From NCBI RefSeq assembly GCF_918797505.1, contig NC_092801.1, positions 23,498,116 through 23,562,115 of the forward strand: a stretch of DNA of 64,000 nucleotides, read 5' to 3'. Shown here piece after piece: positions 1-14,700 of the stretch. Position 1 is the stretch's first letter. Each line of letters starts with the position of its first letter. The notes beneath the pieces were generated by a model that had not been told where the DNA came from, ran no database searches, and worked only from the letters and a program-made list of their open reading frames with translations. Made by a program: the position numbers and the translations under genes. This DNA comes from Bemisia tabaci. Taxonomy: Eukaryota > Arthropoda > Insecta > Hemiptera > Aleyrodidae.

Positions 1-3000
1 TTCGAGCCCAGGACATTCATCTTGTGAAGAATTTACGGCATAACCTACACAGTGATGAGACAAGTGAAGAAAAATTAATCGAAGAAGTGAAAAAAACTGC
101 CATGAAACTTAAAACGTTTGATATGAAATCTCAGTGCCTGGATCTCTTAATTAATGACAAATACACTTCCCCATCATTACTGTCTGCGTTTCTGGATAAT
201 CTTGAGTCAAACACAGAAGACGGTGAGTTCAGTTCAGAAAATTACGTAAGTCTATTTGTAGGTCACAGTTACCAGTAAAAATCGAAGGAAGTTAAGATGG
301 GTTTGTTGACAAATCACTTCAGGGTGTTCCAGCTGTGTAATTGCATGAATACAATACAATATTGCAACATTTTGATTTTAGCTGTATAATCGCAGGAGAG
401 CCTTGCAAAATTGCTCACCGAAAAAAAGGTGAAGTTGATTTAACATACTGGATGTAAAAAAAGTGTGCAAGAATACATAAAACACTGAATTAATTGCTAC
501 AGCAGTTACTTGAGCAATGTCAAGATGTAAAAATAAGTACTATAGCGGGTAATTCAGCATCTTGTGAGTTCTCGCACACTTTTTTTACATCCAGAATTTT
601 AAATCAACTTCACTTTTTTTTCGATGTATCATTTCACGTATAGAACTGGAGTCAGATAAGATCATATTTCGTTCTTGTTTTTAAGCAACTGCTTTGTCGT
701 CATCCAATAGCAATCAAAAACTGACTGCAGGTGACTATCATGTATAGATATTCATAACAGTTTATTGCTTATTATTATATTATATATTGTTTATTGCTAT
801 CGTTTATTGTTTATTGCTCTTTTGCTGCTCAGTCGCACATTTTTTATTTTTTCAACAGTGGCCGATAAATTGCCATATTTTCGTTTTCTGATTTCTGTAG
901 GCACTCCAAACTCCAATATTTTGTGTTTTACTTTTATCCTTTTCTTTATGTTTGCTTTCCCTTTTTTCAGAAATGTCATCGGATTTAAATCCAGAACATA
1001 AGGAGTTATGCATCAAAGTCCGTAATTTAAGAAGTCTGGTATCATTCTATCAGTTCGTCCATGCATTACATTTGAAACCGCCTGAATACTCTACCGTAGT
1101 CGAAAGTGATGATAAGCATGTAGAGGTACAATCTTGTCTCTTTGATATTTTTATCATTGATTTTTTTATGACCGTTTAAATTATTTGCAATTTTTTTTTG
1201 TTGCTCAATTTTAGTATTTATGTATCAATAATTGATGAGATCCATAGTCTCAATAATATGTAAGATGACAGTCATGTGCTAAGCTTATAAAAATATTGGA
1301 TCTATGAAGTTATCACATGGTGTTTAGGACCAGGAATAACAGGAAAACTGGGATTCGCCAGGGAATGAAAAATTCCAGGAGAAATCAGGAAATCGGTTCC
1401 AAAAACAGGTAATCTCTTCTTCTACCAATTAGAGACCATATTGTTTTCAAATTTTTTTGAAATTTTAAATACCTAAATTGTTTTAAAGGTTTATGTATTT
1501 GCACCTGAGCTGCCATCATTGACCTCTAGAATGACATATCTGAATTATTAAGTCATCATAACAAGAGAGGACCTTTCATTGACCAGATAATATGAACACC
1601 AGGAACGCTTTTGGAATAAAAAATTTAAATAAGCACCCAAGAATCGGTTGAAAGATGAACAAAATTCGATATTCATAACTGGAACTCGGAAGAATTATTC
1701 AGTTTTGCCCAAGAAAATCCCAGGGAAGTGAAGAAAAACTTAGGTTTCTAATCAGAGAGGGAGATCTAGGAAATCAGGGAAAGAGCATGTTCAAGAGTTA
1801 TCATTTAAGCTTCCGTTTCTTTTGAACTGAATATTCAAGATATCATCAATAAGTATTGAAATAATTTAAAAATGATAATATTAGTAAAATAATAATATTA
1901 AAATATTAATTGAATCCTGATGTATGCTCATGCTATGTTAAAAATATATTGAATAAATATAAGAAGTATAAGAATTTTTAATAATAAATGCTATATTATT
2001 TATTGCTGAGTTTCAATAAGCATTGATGTAAATTGTTCTGATCACAGGCTCTTTGTGAAACTTTGCAAATCACTGAGGAAGAATTTGAACGACTGAATTG
2101 TTTGGTTCGATCAAGTGACATGGTTGATGAAGGGAAAAGTCGAGCGAAAGTGACCTTTAGCTCAAATAAAGGAGAATTTTCAGAATTCCTAAATTCTTTC
2201 AATTTGAACGCAGAAAATGGAGTCATCTCATTGGTGTGTGATTTTGCAGAGGAAAAATTGTTCCGCATCAGTAAGTGAACTGTAACTCTACTTAATATGC
2301 CAAAATTTGTTTGTTTTTTATTTCATTGGCAGTTCTTTCCAACTTATTATAGTGAAACTTTTGAAAATTAAAGTCAAGAAGTCATGTGCATTGAGTTTTA
2401 AAGCTAATATCCTTACTTAGGAGTCAAAGTATCAAGAGTTAAATTTTGTCGAGAAAAAGCAGCAATATATTCTTAGACACACTAAGAATACTAAGAATAC
2501 GTTAAGTTTGTATGTAAGTCCCTTCTAGAGCTTCTGGTTGGCCTGGGTAGCAATTTTTCTCATCAGCAGGTGTTGTGTTGTGGTGAAAAAGTGTAAACGA
2601 AACTGATTCTCAATTTTAATTTCAAAATTAATTTCCTTTAACAGTTAGATGTTAGCATTCTCAATATGCTGGAAGGGCTCTAGGGATTTTATGTGTGCAG
2701 AAAATATTATTAGTGTTACATAACGTTCAAAAAATTTGCAACACAATCACGGAAAATCATATTTGTAGCCAAGATGAAATTAATTTTAAGCACCTCCCAT
2801 GTAAATCAAGTAGAAAATGTGCTTTTTAATCTGTAGTATAACTTTTTTCTTTCTTTTTCAGGTGAATTAGTTTGTCAGGGGGCAGCAGGGAAGTGTTGCC
2901 CTATTGTCGAATGGCAATCTGCTTGTAGAGAAAGCCAAATTATGTCTTTTGATTTGCTAAAAATCTTACTCAAGTATTGGCTAAAGAAAAAACATCAGTC

Positions 3001-5718
3001 TAAGCTATATTACATCGAAATGCTAAATTTTACAAAACTCATAATTGCAGTTTGCCAGTTGAATGGTAATTAATTTGAATCTATTTTCGGAATTACAAAA
3101 TTTAATTTTTAAGACATTTTAGGACTATTTTTCTAATAATTATTTTTTCCGACTAATATTAGGACTTATTTTGTTCTATTCCTAAAATCACACCCAAACA
3201 TTCAGGTACACTTAGTGTCACTTTTTCTTTTTATCATTTGTTTCACCCTCTCTTCCAGCCCTATTGCTAATCTGTTTTCTACTCAATAGTTTTACCTTGC
3301 AAAAAGGTTAATTTGTATATCACTGCATTGTGAGAACATACTGTTAATTAAGTGTTTCCTCTTTGATTTACGCACCTACACAAGAGCTGCTTTTACAGCT
3401 TTCTCTAGTATTCTGCGACGCCTAACTGTCTTTTTTTCAATCTTATAACTGATTCTTCAGAAGTATGTAATTCCTAAAATTACACCCAAACATTCAGGTA
3501 CACTCAGCGTCAATTTTTCTTTTATCATTAGTTTCACCCTTTCTTCCAGCTTCTTGCTAATCTGTTGCCTACTCAATAGTTTTAACATTCCTCAAATAAT
3601 TTTTGTCTATTTTTCAGGTATCAAGTCTCATTTCTGGCCGGAGCTGCGAAAATTAATTGCTGCAAGCACCGATTGCATTTCGGCCTTGTCGATTTCATTT
3701 ATTTTCAGAGGAGTAGCTGCAATGTTCGAGAAGATCGTAGTAGGTATGTATAACTTTTTTGTCTGGGAGAAATATTTGTCATAATGAGTGGCGCTGTAAA
3801 TAACACAGGAGGTAAAAGCCTGGATGATTCCTTTGTCATAGAGAAATATTTATTATGATGAGTGTCGTTATAGAGAATGAGCACTATAATTCTTTATGAG
3901 GTATGAGATTATTAAACAAATTAACTGAATTTTTACTAACTTTTAACTTGGTTTTCCTTGTTCTGTTTTTTTCATCTGGACCATGTTAAGCAGAAAGGAA
4001 CCAAGCCACATCAGCTCTTGCCAAATGTAACTGGGCAATTCAATTTTCTACCAAAAAATGGTTGTGCAAATTTCAGTGAATTTTCTGCATAGTACAAAAC
4101 TAATTCCATAATTTTTCCAAAGAAATCCGTACAAAGGATCTTTTGTAAAAAATTAAATTACTCTGTTAAAGGTGGCAATAGCTGATGTGGCGTGGCTCCT
4201 TTCTGCTTAACAGGGTCCATTAGACCTTTTGAGTGAGCATAGTTTCTCAGGGTGTCTACAAGTCTGGAATTTCCGGAAAGTCCGGGAATAGTACTGATTT
4301 TTTAAGAGTGGTCCGGAAGTACTGAAAAATTGCGGAAATTCCGCAAGAAGGTCCGGAATTTTTTTTCATTTCATGTCGTTTTGGTCATAATATGAGCAAG
4401 AAATTCAAATTTGTGAAATTTTTCGAATCTCGTAAATTGGAGGTACTGAAAAAGTACTGAATTTTTCTGTTAAGAAGATACGGAATTTCTTGGCATTGTA
4501 CTGAAAAAGCACTGTGAAAGTACTGATTTTTGGCCAGCCTGTTTTAGTAGACACCCAAGTTTCTGTTACCTGTGAAATTTGAAGATTAATCAGTATCAGT
4601 TTTGTCGTACCCAAACATTTTTCTCTATTTTTCCAGAGCACTTGGATAAAAACTCAAAGGAGTCGTTGGTAGCAGCTGATGATGAGGAGGCAACAAAAGT
4701 CTACAACTTAGAGGACTGGGAAAACGTCTCCGCAGATGGTTGTGAGTGGAGTCAAATGATCGATGACCTGACAGAAGTTGCTGCTTTGTGCACAACTCTT
4801 TGGTAATAAAGTAGTCAAATTATTTTGCATTTGGTATTTTTTTGAGTGTATTTCATTGTCCATCCAGCCACCGTAGTAACTCTTTTCTGTTTGTCAAAAG
4901 TAAAGTAAATAAATACAAAAATTCAAGGTTGAAAAAGAAAGAATCAGGGTTTCCTGCCGTTTGCAAACCTGGAAAGTCAGGAAATTTACGGTGAGCTGAA
5001 AAGCCAGGGAATTCAAGAAATTCAGAGGAATTTTCAGGAAATTAGCAGCTTTTAGCAGAAGTCGGAGGAATTAAAAGGAAGAAATCCAAGTGGAAGTTTT
5101 GTTCGATGGTCGGGAAAAGTCAGAAAATTCGAACATTTTGGAGTAAGAGAAAAGGAAAAAATTAGGAAACGTCAGAAAATTGGTAAGTGAAGTAATTATG
5201 GAAACCCCGAAGAAAAACGAATAAGAAATTAAACACCAGCTGTAGTTTTGAGTTTCCTGTGAAGTCAACTTTTTTTTTTTTTTTAAAAAAAATAATAGAT
5301 AAATAAATTAATTAAAAAACCAAAAAAAAATAAAATTTTCCCTTTCTGAATGATACATAAACGCATTTATAAACTGTCAGCGGTTGCCTTTCCCATGTGA
5401 TATCACCACAAAATCATACAAGTGATATTATACATAATTTGAAACTTTAATAAATAAATAGTACTCCCAATCCTGTGCCTACTCTCGAGCCGTTTCAAAA
5501 TCTCATGTCCTATTTTTTAGAAGGAAATAACTAACATACCTCCTCAAAAATGATTGCAATTTTTCTTGCCCATAAAAAGGCCATCTCCACAAAATTAAGT
5601 AAAAATGTCTGTTGGTTTCCTTCCAAAAGATTAAAATGGAAGATAAGATTTCAAAAAACCACAATGTAGACATAAGTGGTTTGTTTAACTCTGTCCACAT
5701 GTTTTTAGGTGTTAAGAA

Positions 5719-5755
<37 letters not shown>

Positions 5756-8700
5756 AAAAAATTGAAAGAAAAAGTAGCATTCTAAAGAAAGTCTTTAGTT
5801 TTGATACCTTGATGACCAATGTGACTACATAATCCTAACAGACTTTTCTATAAACTATGTCTAATTTGCTAATTTGCCATGCCTGAAGAAATTGTTTTCT
5901 CCTTTGCAGCAAGGTTAGCATAAGATCCTTTAGCTCTGAATGCAGTGTTGCCCATTTGCCTTACGAAAACCCATCCATCAACTTGAATAGTTTACTCAGT
6001 GAGGGAAAAGGTTTGTAATTCTTTTGTTTCAAAAGAATAATTCAGTTTAATTCGAAGATTTTTTGCTCTGGGGTGTGATTCAATTGACATTCGATGTATC
6101 CTATGAAAACTCTGAACGAAACCTATACTTTATGAAAAGAAAGAAAGAATAGCTGTAAATTTGTTTCAAAAAATTTAAGGGAATAAATTTCATTTCTTTT
6201 TATTTTATTTACATAGGCTGTCCAAAAAGTACCGAGACTGGTTCCATAACTCAAAAACCAAGATAGCTAGAGGCTTGATCTTGGTCTTATTTGAAAGATC
6301 AACTCAATATCTATCGATTAAGACCAAGATTAAAACTTTCGGTCAAATATTTCAAAAGTTACAACACTGTTTGTAAAAAAAATATCTGGACCCCCTACCG
6401 TTTTTTATGACTGTTTTATCCTGCCGGGAACACTCTCTAAATTATTAACGATCAGTGCACGGTTCTTTGGCAACTAATTATGGCAAAACCTAATCGATTT
6501 GGAAACACTGTCAAGTCGTCGTCGTCGTCCGACTACGGGCATACGGATTCAAAATCGGCAGGGAAAGAATGAACCGTAGGTCAGCCACCCTCAAAAAACC
6601 CAGGAAATTTTCGGCAGTTGTTAACAGTTCACAGTGCGTGCGTGGTCTACGCTGCAGATAGTGAGTGATTTTGTTTCTGTGTTCGAAATTTTTGATACCA
6701 CTGCTTTATCTCTTTCCATGATGGTATCAAAAATGTCGAACACAGAAACAAAATCACTCACTATCTGCAGCGCAGACCACGCACGCACTGTGAACTGTCA
6801 ACAACTGCCGAAAATTTCCTGGGTTTTTTGAGGCTGGCTGACCTACGGTTCATTCTTTCCCCGTGGATTTTGAATCCGTATGCCCGTAGTCGGACGACGA
6901 CGACTTGACAGTGTTTCCAAATCGATTAGGTTTTGCCATAATTAGTTGCAAAAGAACCGTGCACTGATCGTTAATAATTTAGAGAGTGTTCCCGGCAAGA
7001 TAAAATAGTCATAAAAAACGGTAGGGGGTCCAGATATTTTTTTTACAAACAGTGTTGTAACTTTTGAAATATTTGACCGAAAGTTTTAATTTTGGTTTTA
7101 ATCGATAGATATTGAGTTGATCTTTCAAATAAGACCAAGATCAAGCCTCTAGCTATCTTGGTTTTTGAGTTATGGAACCAGTCTCGGTACTTTTTGGACA
7201 GCCTATGTATTTCATAGAGCACGATTGGCTATTTAAATTTATTTGCAAAGTTTATCATCTCATTTTGAAGTAAGAAAATAAGTTTCACCACATTTTTCAC
7301 CTAACTGATGTAAAATATCTTGCCGCAAATAATCGCAGCTGGACCCCGGTACAAATCATCTCCTTTGCTTCGATAACAGAAGTCAAACATTGTTGGTCAA
7401 GAAACCCAACTGTTCACTATGCAGTGAATATGAGTTGCATTCAGTACATCAGCATCCTTTAAAAAAAATCTGAGAGTTTTCCTCCCTCCAAAACAATTTT
7501 GTTAAATGTAGCTCTGTCAGTTCTTCAAAAAAATTTCAAATTTGATTGGTTGTAGAGATAGGAAGCCAAACTTATCCGAGCAAATTTCTGGAAAGTACTT
7601 TTCGTCAAGTCAAGACAAACATTGACCTTAAGTCTCCAAGGAAATCCCTTTTTCTCAGTATCCTAGTTTATACGTCGCAAGCGGCTAACTTCTCTTTTGT
7701 ACCGTTAGTGAGCAGATAGATGCATAGAAATTTGACTATATTGAACCTTGTTCTTAGTCGAGCAGAAGGTTTCAAACAAGAGTCTGAAAAAATCAATCGA
7801 GATCATTCTTTAACTTATCTTTAAATTAATTCCTTTGATTTTTCTCTAGGTTTTATCTGCGAACTGGTTGCAAAATGGCTTGGTGCCAATGCAATCCATC
7901 CGGACTTCATCATCGACAAAAATGACATTGAATTCCACTTGAATAGTGTAGAAAGCCCCAAAGCGAACGCTAAGCGGAAACGAGACAGCTCTCCTCCAAA
8001 AAAATCGCTAATGAGTCCTATACTAGAAGGCTCTTACGTAGAGGTTGATGAGAGTCGTGAAGCAAAACCTGTCAATCAGCATGAAGCGTATATTTTAGAA
8101 AGTCTAATCCAGTTAAAAAAACACTTCCCATACATTTTGTCCAGTAGTAATATACTTGCAAACCTAGCTTGGGAGTACATATTAGCGTGGCAGAGGTCGC
8201 TAGAGACAATGGAGCTGTTTTCCTCTGCTGTTCAGTGTTTGCGACTAACACCAAGTCTAGATCTGAAGCAAGGTATGGTGGTAATTTTTTCTATTTTGTT
8301 TTCTGATTTGAGTGAATGGTAGAATTTTACTAATTTTGACTGCGGTCTCATTTTACAATTTGGCACCATAAACTTGGAAACCTCTTTAATGACTATGTGA
8401 AATTGAAAAATAAGAGATATCAGAATTACGTATCAATTTTTGAATCGTGCGATCATTTTATTGTCTACTTCTATGACGCAAGAGCAGGCTTTGAAAATTT
8501 ATTACTATCATGATTTTCTGGGAAAACGTGCAAATTTTGAGCAGAATTTTTACTGATTATACTGTAAGTAAAGCTTCCAATCACAAAAAGATTCAATTTA
8601 AGGATCATGCTCTGGAATCTCGTTGAAGATTTAGTTCAAGTCCTGTTTCAATCGGAAATTCAAAGTTCGCATAGCTCTATCGATTTTGTAGCCACAATTC

Positions 8701-11700
8701 ATCAAATAATAAATTAGAACTGTAGTGATTCTGTCCTATTTTACTGTCATGAAATAGAGTTTCTGCATGCAGCAGGGATTTTGGATCCCTTTTATCATTT
8801 CCTCAACGGTATTTTTGCCCTTCATATTTAGATAGATTGACCAGAATCAGCCTAACTGCCTTTTGATGACCAAAGTGCAAAACCACGTATCTCCGTTTGC
8901 ATCCTTGCAGACTTTCTGTCATATTTTATTGTTTGTTCAAAAAACTAATCAACGTACTTTCTTGAAAACCTCCTTGATTTTTCTTCTCCGTCACCAGAAT
9001 ATTCTCTATATTTCAAGCTATGAAGTGGCTTGTTTCTCCGTGAAAAAATAAAGTAGGAACAGAAATGTTGAAGCACTGTAATAAAGATGCATGGTTTCAC
9101 TCTGTAGCCATCGATTTTTGTGTCGCCTATTCCCCGCTTTGTTTCATTATTATGACGGGAAAAAACATCACGATGCAATAGAACTTATTTTTGTGCATTT
9201 TCTCAAACTCAAACAAAATACACCCACAAAATTTCAAATTGAAACGTTGTTTAGTTCTCTTGTAAACAAATCAAGTACGAAGAGGAAATTATGCAATGTT
9301 TGAGGTAGATGGCCAATTTTTGTTATATTTATTTATTTATCTATTTTTTTTTTACATTTGGTACATAGAAACTATCAATAAATGGCTATCATACGAGTCA
9401 GTGATTTAGAAAATATAAGGATGGAATGAAACATTCAATAAAGTTCAAGTCCTCAAAATTTCAAGATTTGTAGGGATCACAAAGTAATAAAAAAAATGTT
9501 TAAATGTTAGGGCAGAATTTACTTAGTTCATTAAAGGGATTTAACAAAAGGTAGTTTTTTTAGATTAACAAAAAATTGAGCTATGGTTTGATTCTCTGAA
9601 TAATATTTTCAGTACGTCCAATGTTCGGCACTGTTTGATTTTCATTTTATTTTTACAGGTTTGTGTTCACTGATATGGACCACTCATCTGCAGCAGAGGT
9701 TCGAACTCGCAGTACGGCTCATCCACAAAGTGGGGAAAGTTCCGAAAGAAAGATTGTGTATGCAGGATGTAGGCTTCAGTGATGAGAAAATGACAACATT
9801 CCTCTCTATTTGCTCACAGTTTATTGATGTCTTTGTAGAGGTGAATACTCCAATATTTTTTACCTTAAATATATTAATTTGCTATAAGGATGTGTAATCA
9901 TCAATGAGGTCTAGATATTTTCAAGCTTACGTTGTGCTAATCAAGTTTTATTAAAAGCATCTCTAGAATGTCCTCAAGTCTCGAAAATGGAGCTTAGTAC
10001 ATTAAATGTCTTCAGGTCAGGAAAATCAGGAAATTTTTTGAGAAAGACTTGAAACTTGTTCTATTAGTGCTTAGGATGGGTTTTGAGCATTTTCAATTTT
10101 CCTGACAAGTGTTCAAAACATTTTTTTTTGCAATGCAGCAATGAATGATCAACGCAATCTTTTTCAAGCTACTTAATTATGAACCTCTATTTTTTTATGT
10201 AAACATTAGTACTGTCTACATAAACGAACCGGGCGTCAATCTTGTTGGGGTCTTAACACTGTCTCAAGTTACTTTCTGAATTTTGAGGGATTAGTTTTCA
10301 TACAGAATTGCAATTTTAATTGATTGAAAGATTAACACCTGAAAGAAAAAGACTCATATCACAAGGGAGGTAGTGATTGCTGTTCTTGTACACTCCAAAT
10401 CATGAAGACAAAAGCCTCTGACTCTAGCACCTATGCCTTGGAATGGAAAGACCTCGCCGTAATATGATTGTTTGCAGGCTTCAATATTATTTATCATCCA
10501 TGTCTCCCATGGCTGAACTCAAGGTATCTCAGTCTGTGACTTTGCATACTTCCCGTCTTGTGTAATTGAGGAGTTCTTTGGCATAACCACGTATACGCGT
10601 ATACGCCGTTTCTTCGGAGATCGGTTCTAATAAATCCTCTGACTCTGAGCTGTTGGTACAAATAGTTTGTATAAGTTTCTGATGAAAAATTATTAAGGTT
10701 AAGCCGGTCCGAACACACGCACCTCCTCATCCGAGACGTTCTCCGGAAAAACCACGTATACGCGTAAACGTGGTTTTCTAACCATGAATGTAAAATTCGG
10801 TATAATTTGCATAAGGAAAAAGTTAAATCGTACAATCAACTCAAAAGTGACCTCATCAGGGGGTATGAAAGTGATCCCAATACTGTTATTCTGGAGTTTG
10901 ACTATGCGCAAAATTTGCCAGTGCCGAAATTAAATTGCAACAAACAATTTTATAAACGTTTATTGTGGTTTTACATATTTAATGTGCACGTGCACAATTG
11001 TCCACACTCTTTCATGTACGGTTGTATGGAATCGGAGGCCAAAAAAAACACCAATTCTGTCATTTCTTTAGTGTATCGTTCTCTGATCGAACTCATGGAC
11101 CGTGAGCCATTTAAACGCGCAATTTTATTAAGTGACGCATGTGGTGGCCAAAATAAGAACTTCTTGCTTATGTGCTTTTGTGCTTGGTTTTCGGAAGTGT
11201 ATGCCGTCGAAATACTGCATGTTTACCCTGTTCGCGGGCACAGTTACTCAATTTGCGATCGTAATTTCGGGATTTACGGTAAAAAGTTGAAAAAATTACC
11301 CATTATTCAGACTGCTGCGGAGTATCTGAAAATCATTGCGAAAAGTCGAGAAAAGCCTTTCCCCTATTGGAGCACGTGGGACCCATCGCTTTTTAAAGAA
11401 TGGGAAACTGTATTGCGTCCTTTTTTTAAGAGAAAACCGACGAAGAAGCATAGTTGCTTTACTCTTCAAAAATATTGCATGCTGAAATACAAGCCAGACG
11501 GAACTATTTCAGCCTCTAAGACGTACACTCCCGATTTTGAGGACTTCCAGTACTGGAAGAATGCCGATATTACCCGTCAAGAGTTGGATATAAAACCCCC
11601 ACAAGCGACTCTTCCACCTTTGAAACCGGCCAAAATAGCAGATGTCAGAGCTCTCTATGAGTTTTTGAATGAAGAGGCGAGGACCTGGTTAAACATCCTT

Positions 11701-14700
11701 TTCAAAAACAGCGTTCCAGGTGACGATGGGCAAGGGCCCTCTGATCTCTCCGATGACGATATCAGCGAATATTAAAACTTTTTGTTTACTATTTGAACCT
11801 AATACAAGGTACATTATTCATACTAACATTTACTTTTTTTCATCTATCCTCTAACTCCTGAAAAATTAAAATCAATTAGACAAATACCCATTCGAAGTCG
11901 ATCTCTGTTAAAACCACGTATAATTATTTATTTAGCAGATTCATTTACTCAAAAGCGTCTGTTAATTTAGGATCATGTGCTTCTGTAAAATAATTCTAGA
12001 TAGTATGAGCTTTAAAACAGTCTTCAGTTTTTTTAAATCGGTTGAGTAGTTTCGAAAATATACACTGTCAAACTTTCAATAGCGTATTTCTCACAACTAT
12101 ATTTTTCGTTATACGTGGTTATGCCAAAGAACTCCTCAATTTAAGCGAGAACACTTGATTTCTTAAAAATGTTGATGATTTTTCCTTTCTATGTGAAAAA
12201 TTTTCACCAAAAATTTTAAACTATGGAATTGATTTTTCCCGGGAAACATAAAATAGCAGTAGAATTTTTATTCACCACAGTCAAGATACATAGGTACATG
12301 GTTTCCAAGTTTCACCATTGAATATCATTCTCCAACTTCAACTTATCAGTGTCCATTGAATTTCAGGCTGCTGCTGTAGCTGGGATCAGTCCAAAATCGA
12401 ACAGACACAAGCAGAAGTTGTACAAGCAGATTATGCTGTGCCGTTTGGCATCAGAGCAGGCAGAGCCTAACTTTGATCTTCTGTGCATTATTCGACAGTG
12501 CGTCGAGGCGTTTCTTATCCTAGCAACGTTTAACTTGAAAACAACGAAGCCACTTCAAGCGCTCTTCGACTCCAACGTTAGTAGGCTTTCTATAACTTGT
12601 CAAAGCATCCAGAGATGCAGAGAGTTCTTTGCCCCCCATTTTAAAAACCCTGCTTTCCCAGGAAGTTTCAAAGTGATGACATTTCTATGACTATGTATGT
12701 AAAAATTGCCACTATTTTGTGGAAAATTCGTAATTTTTACCACAATTTTGATCATAAGACTAGATTTTTACCATCGTTTTGCAAGAACATACAATTTTCC
12801 TGTTCTTTTCCATTTTTAAAACCCAATTTTACATGCGACTGATAGTGACCTGGTCGTGTGGTCAAGTAGTTTTAGCACCTTTGAAAGCATTGCTCTTCAA
12901 TTTCCTTTTCCTTATAAACGATCCAGCTGCACTAGTTTCGGGATGTCATCGGCAGCCCGATTATTGAAATTGACGGATAAAGCAATAGACAAAGGAGTCA
13001 AAGGAGACATAGGGAGTAGGAGCGATCCTATTGGTTGAAATGGGTGGTTCCTATAGACTAAGGGGGTAAATGATGGACTAACTAAAGGGTCTTAGTGGGC
13101 CGATAAGCATAACAATCGTGCACTTCTGGAAGAAAGCATGAAAATTTCAGGGATTCATCTCTACCCTATAGACATTCGATTCAGACATAGACCCCAAAAA
13201 TCTGAGCCCCCTGGGGGGGCAGGGGGGCCCCCAAATTTTGAATTTTGAATAACTACTGAACGGCTAATGTTAGCGTAATTTTTTTTAAGCAGGACGATAG
13301 GAAATTTTATCAGGAACAAAAATGGTTCTTATGAATTTTTCTGTGGGATCGATATTTAAGGCGTGAAACGGGAAAAACCATCGGGGGACGGGGAGCCGGC
13401 CGTTCTGAGGCAGATCCGCGCGCTGCGCTGTTTGCCCGGGACGCGCGCGGCGGCGCAGTACGGTGTTACCGACGAAACAGCCGCTTGTCTTGGTTTAATC
13501 TCAACGATGCGCAGTTTTAAAAGTATTGTGAATATATCGTACTACCTATAAAGCCTTAAAATAGGGCTTAACTTATGCAGGTAATATATGTATACAAGCG
13601 AGCGCACGGCAACAGAAAGAGAAGGGGTTAAGTGCTGGAGTTCCGAATTGTTTTGTTGTATGGGTTTGTCAAGTTTTATTACAGCATCCGAGATAACTGC
13701 ATCAGACATCAGTTGAACGGAATAAAATCTGAGGCACAGTTGTCTCGGGAAGGGGGGGGGGGGGCTAAAAGTCACAAATCTTATTTGTGTACCACGATGA
13801 CCTGAAAAATGATTTTAAAATGTTTTTCTTTCTCTTTCTCTCGATGCTGCTACATCAGGATGGTATCTAAATATGCTCACTTAAGACAGGGAGCCTAATT
13901 TTGTAAACAATGAGCATACATAAAAACATGCTTATTCTCCTCTCTTTCAGGAAAATTTTGGTACATCATTGCTACGTATAGACATTTTTTTAAGAGGACC
14001 AAAACCACCTTCAAAACTTGCTCCAAAAAAAACGGCAAAAGAATCTTGAGAAAGCTTGATAGGGATAAATGACCCCCAAAAAACCTTTGTTGGACTGCTT
14101 CTTGTACAGTACAAAGAATATTATTAAGTAATAACTGGCCGCCGTATCCGCTAATCTGTCAAAAGGGTCCATTTGAGTGATAGGAAGTCGCGCCTAAGTA
14201 CTGGGAACCTATCCTGCTCTTATGTCAGCGCATCATAGGTACGATATTCCGCAATCTCGGTAATTTTGCAATTGATTACTGATTACTGATTTTGACGATA
14301 AATTAACCTTTTGATAATCTCTAAAGCTAATTCGATCAGTGTTATAATGTGCGATAAAGTTTAAGGTGTACGTTTTGTGCATTGCATATTTTGCAAGTCC
14401 CGTTTCTTGAAAATTGTCTCCGACATACTTACCTAGAACTCTTCCATGAGCTCCATACAAATCAAAAATCGGTACGAGATTTGCGGGTTGAAAAAGAAGA
14501 AATGCAATGAATTTCTTCCTGAGGCCTGGTCCTTCTCAGAGGTTCTTTAAAGAATCAGAACCTGCATGATAAATAAATTTCCTCCTATATTAATATTTTT
14601 TTCAATACAAATGTTACCAACTCCACTCTAAATTCCATACAACAAAATGTAAGATAATATACATGGATTTTTTTTACTGCTCATTCCATTTTCTATGTGT

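Noticed and set aside
6634..6831. 65-codon ORF across the loop of the 6.2-kb palindrome
   Set aside because: Self-complementary sequence gives open frames by symmetry; no transposase motif.
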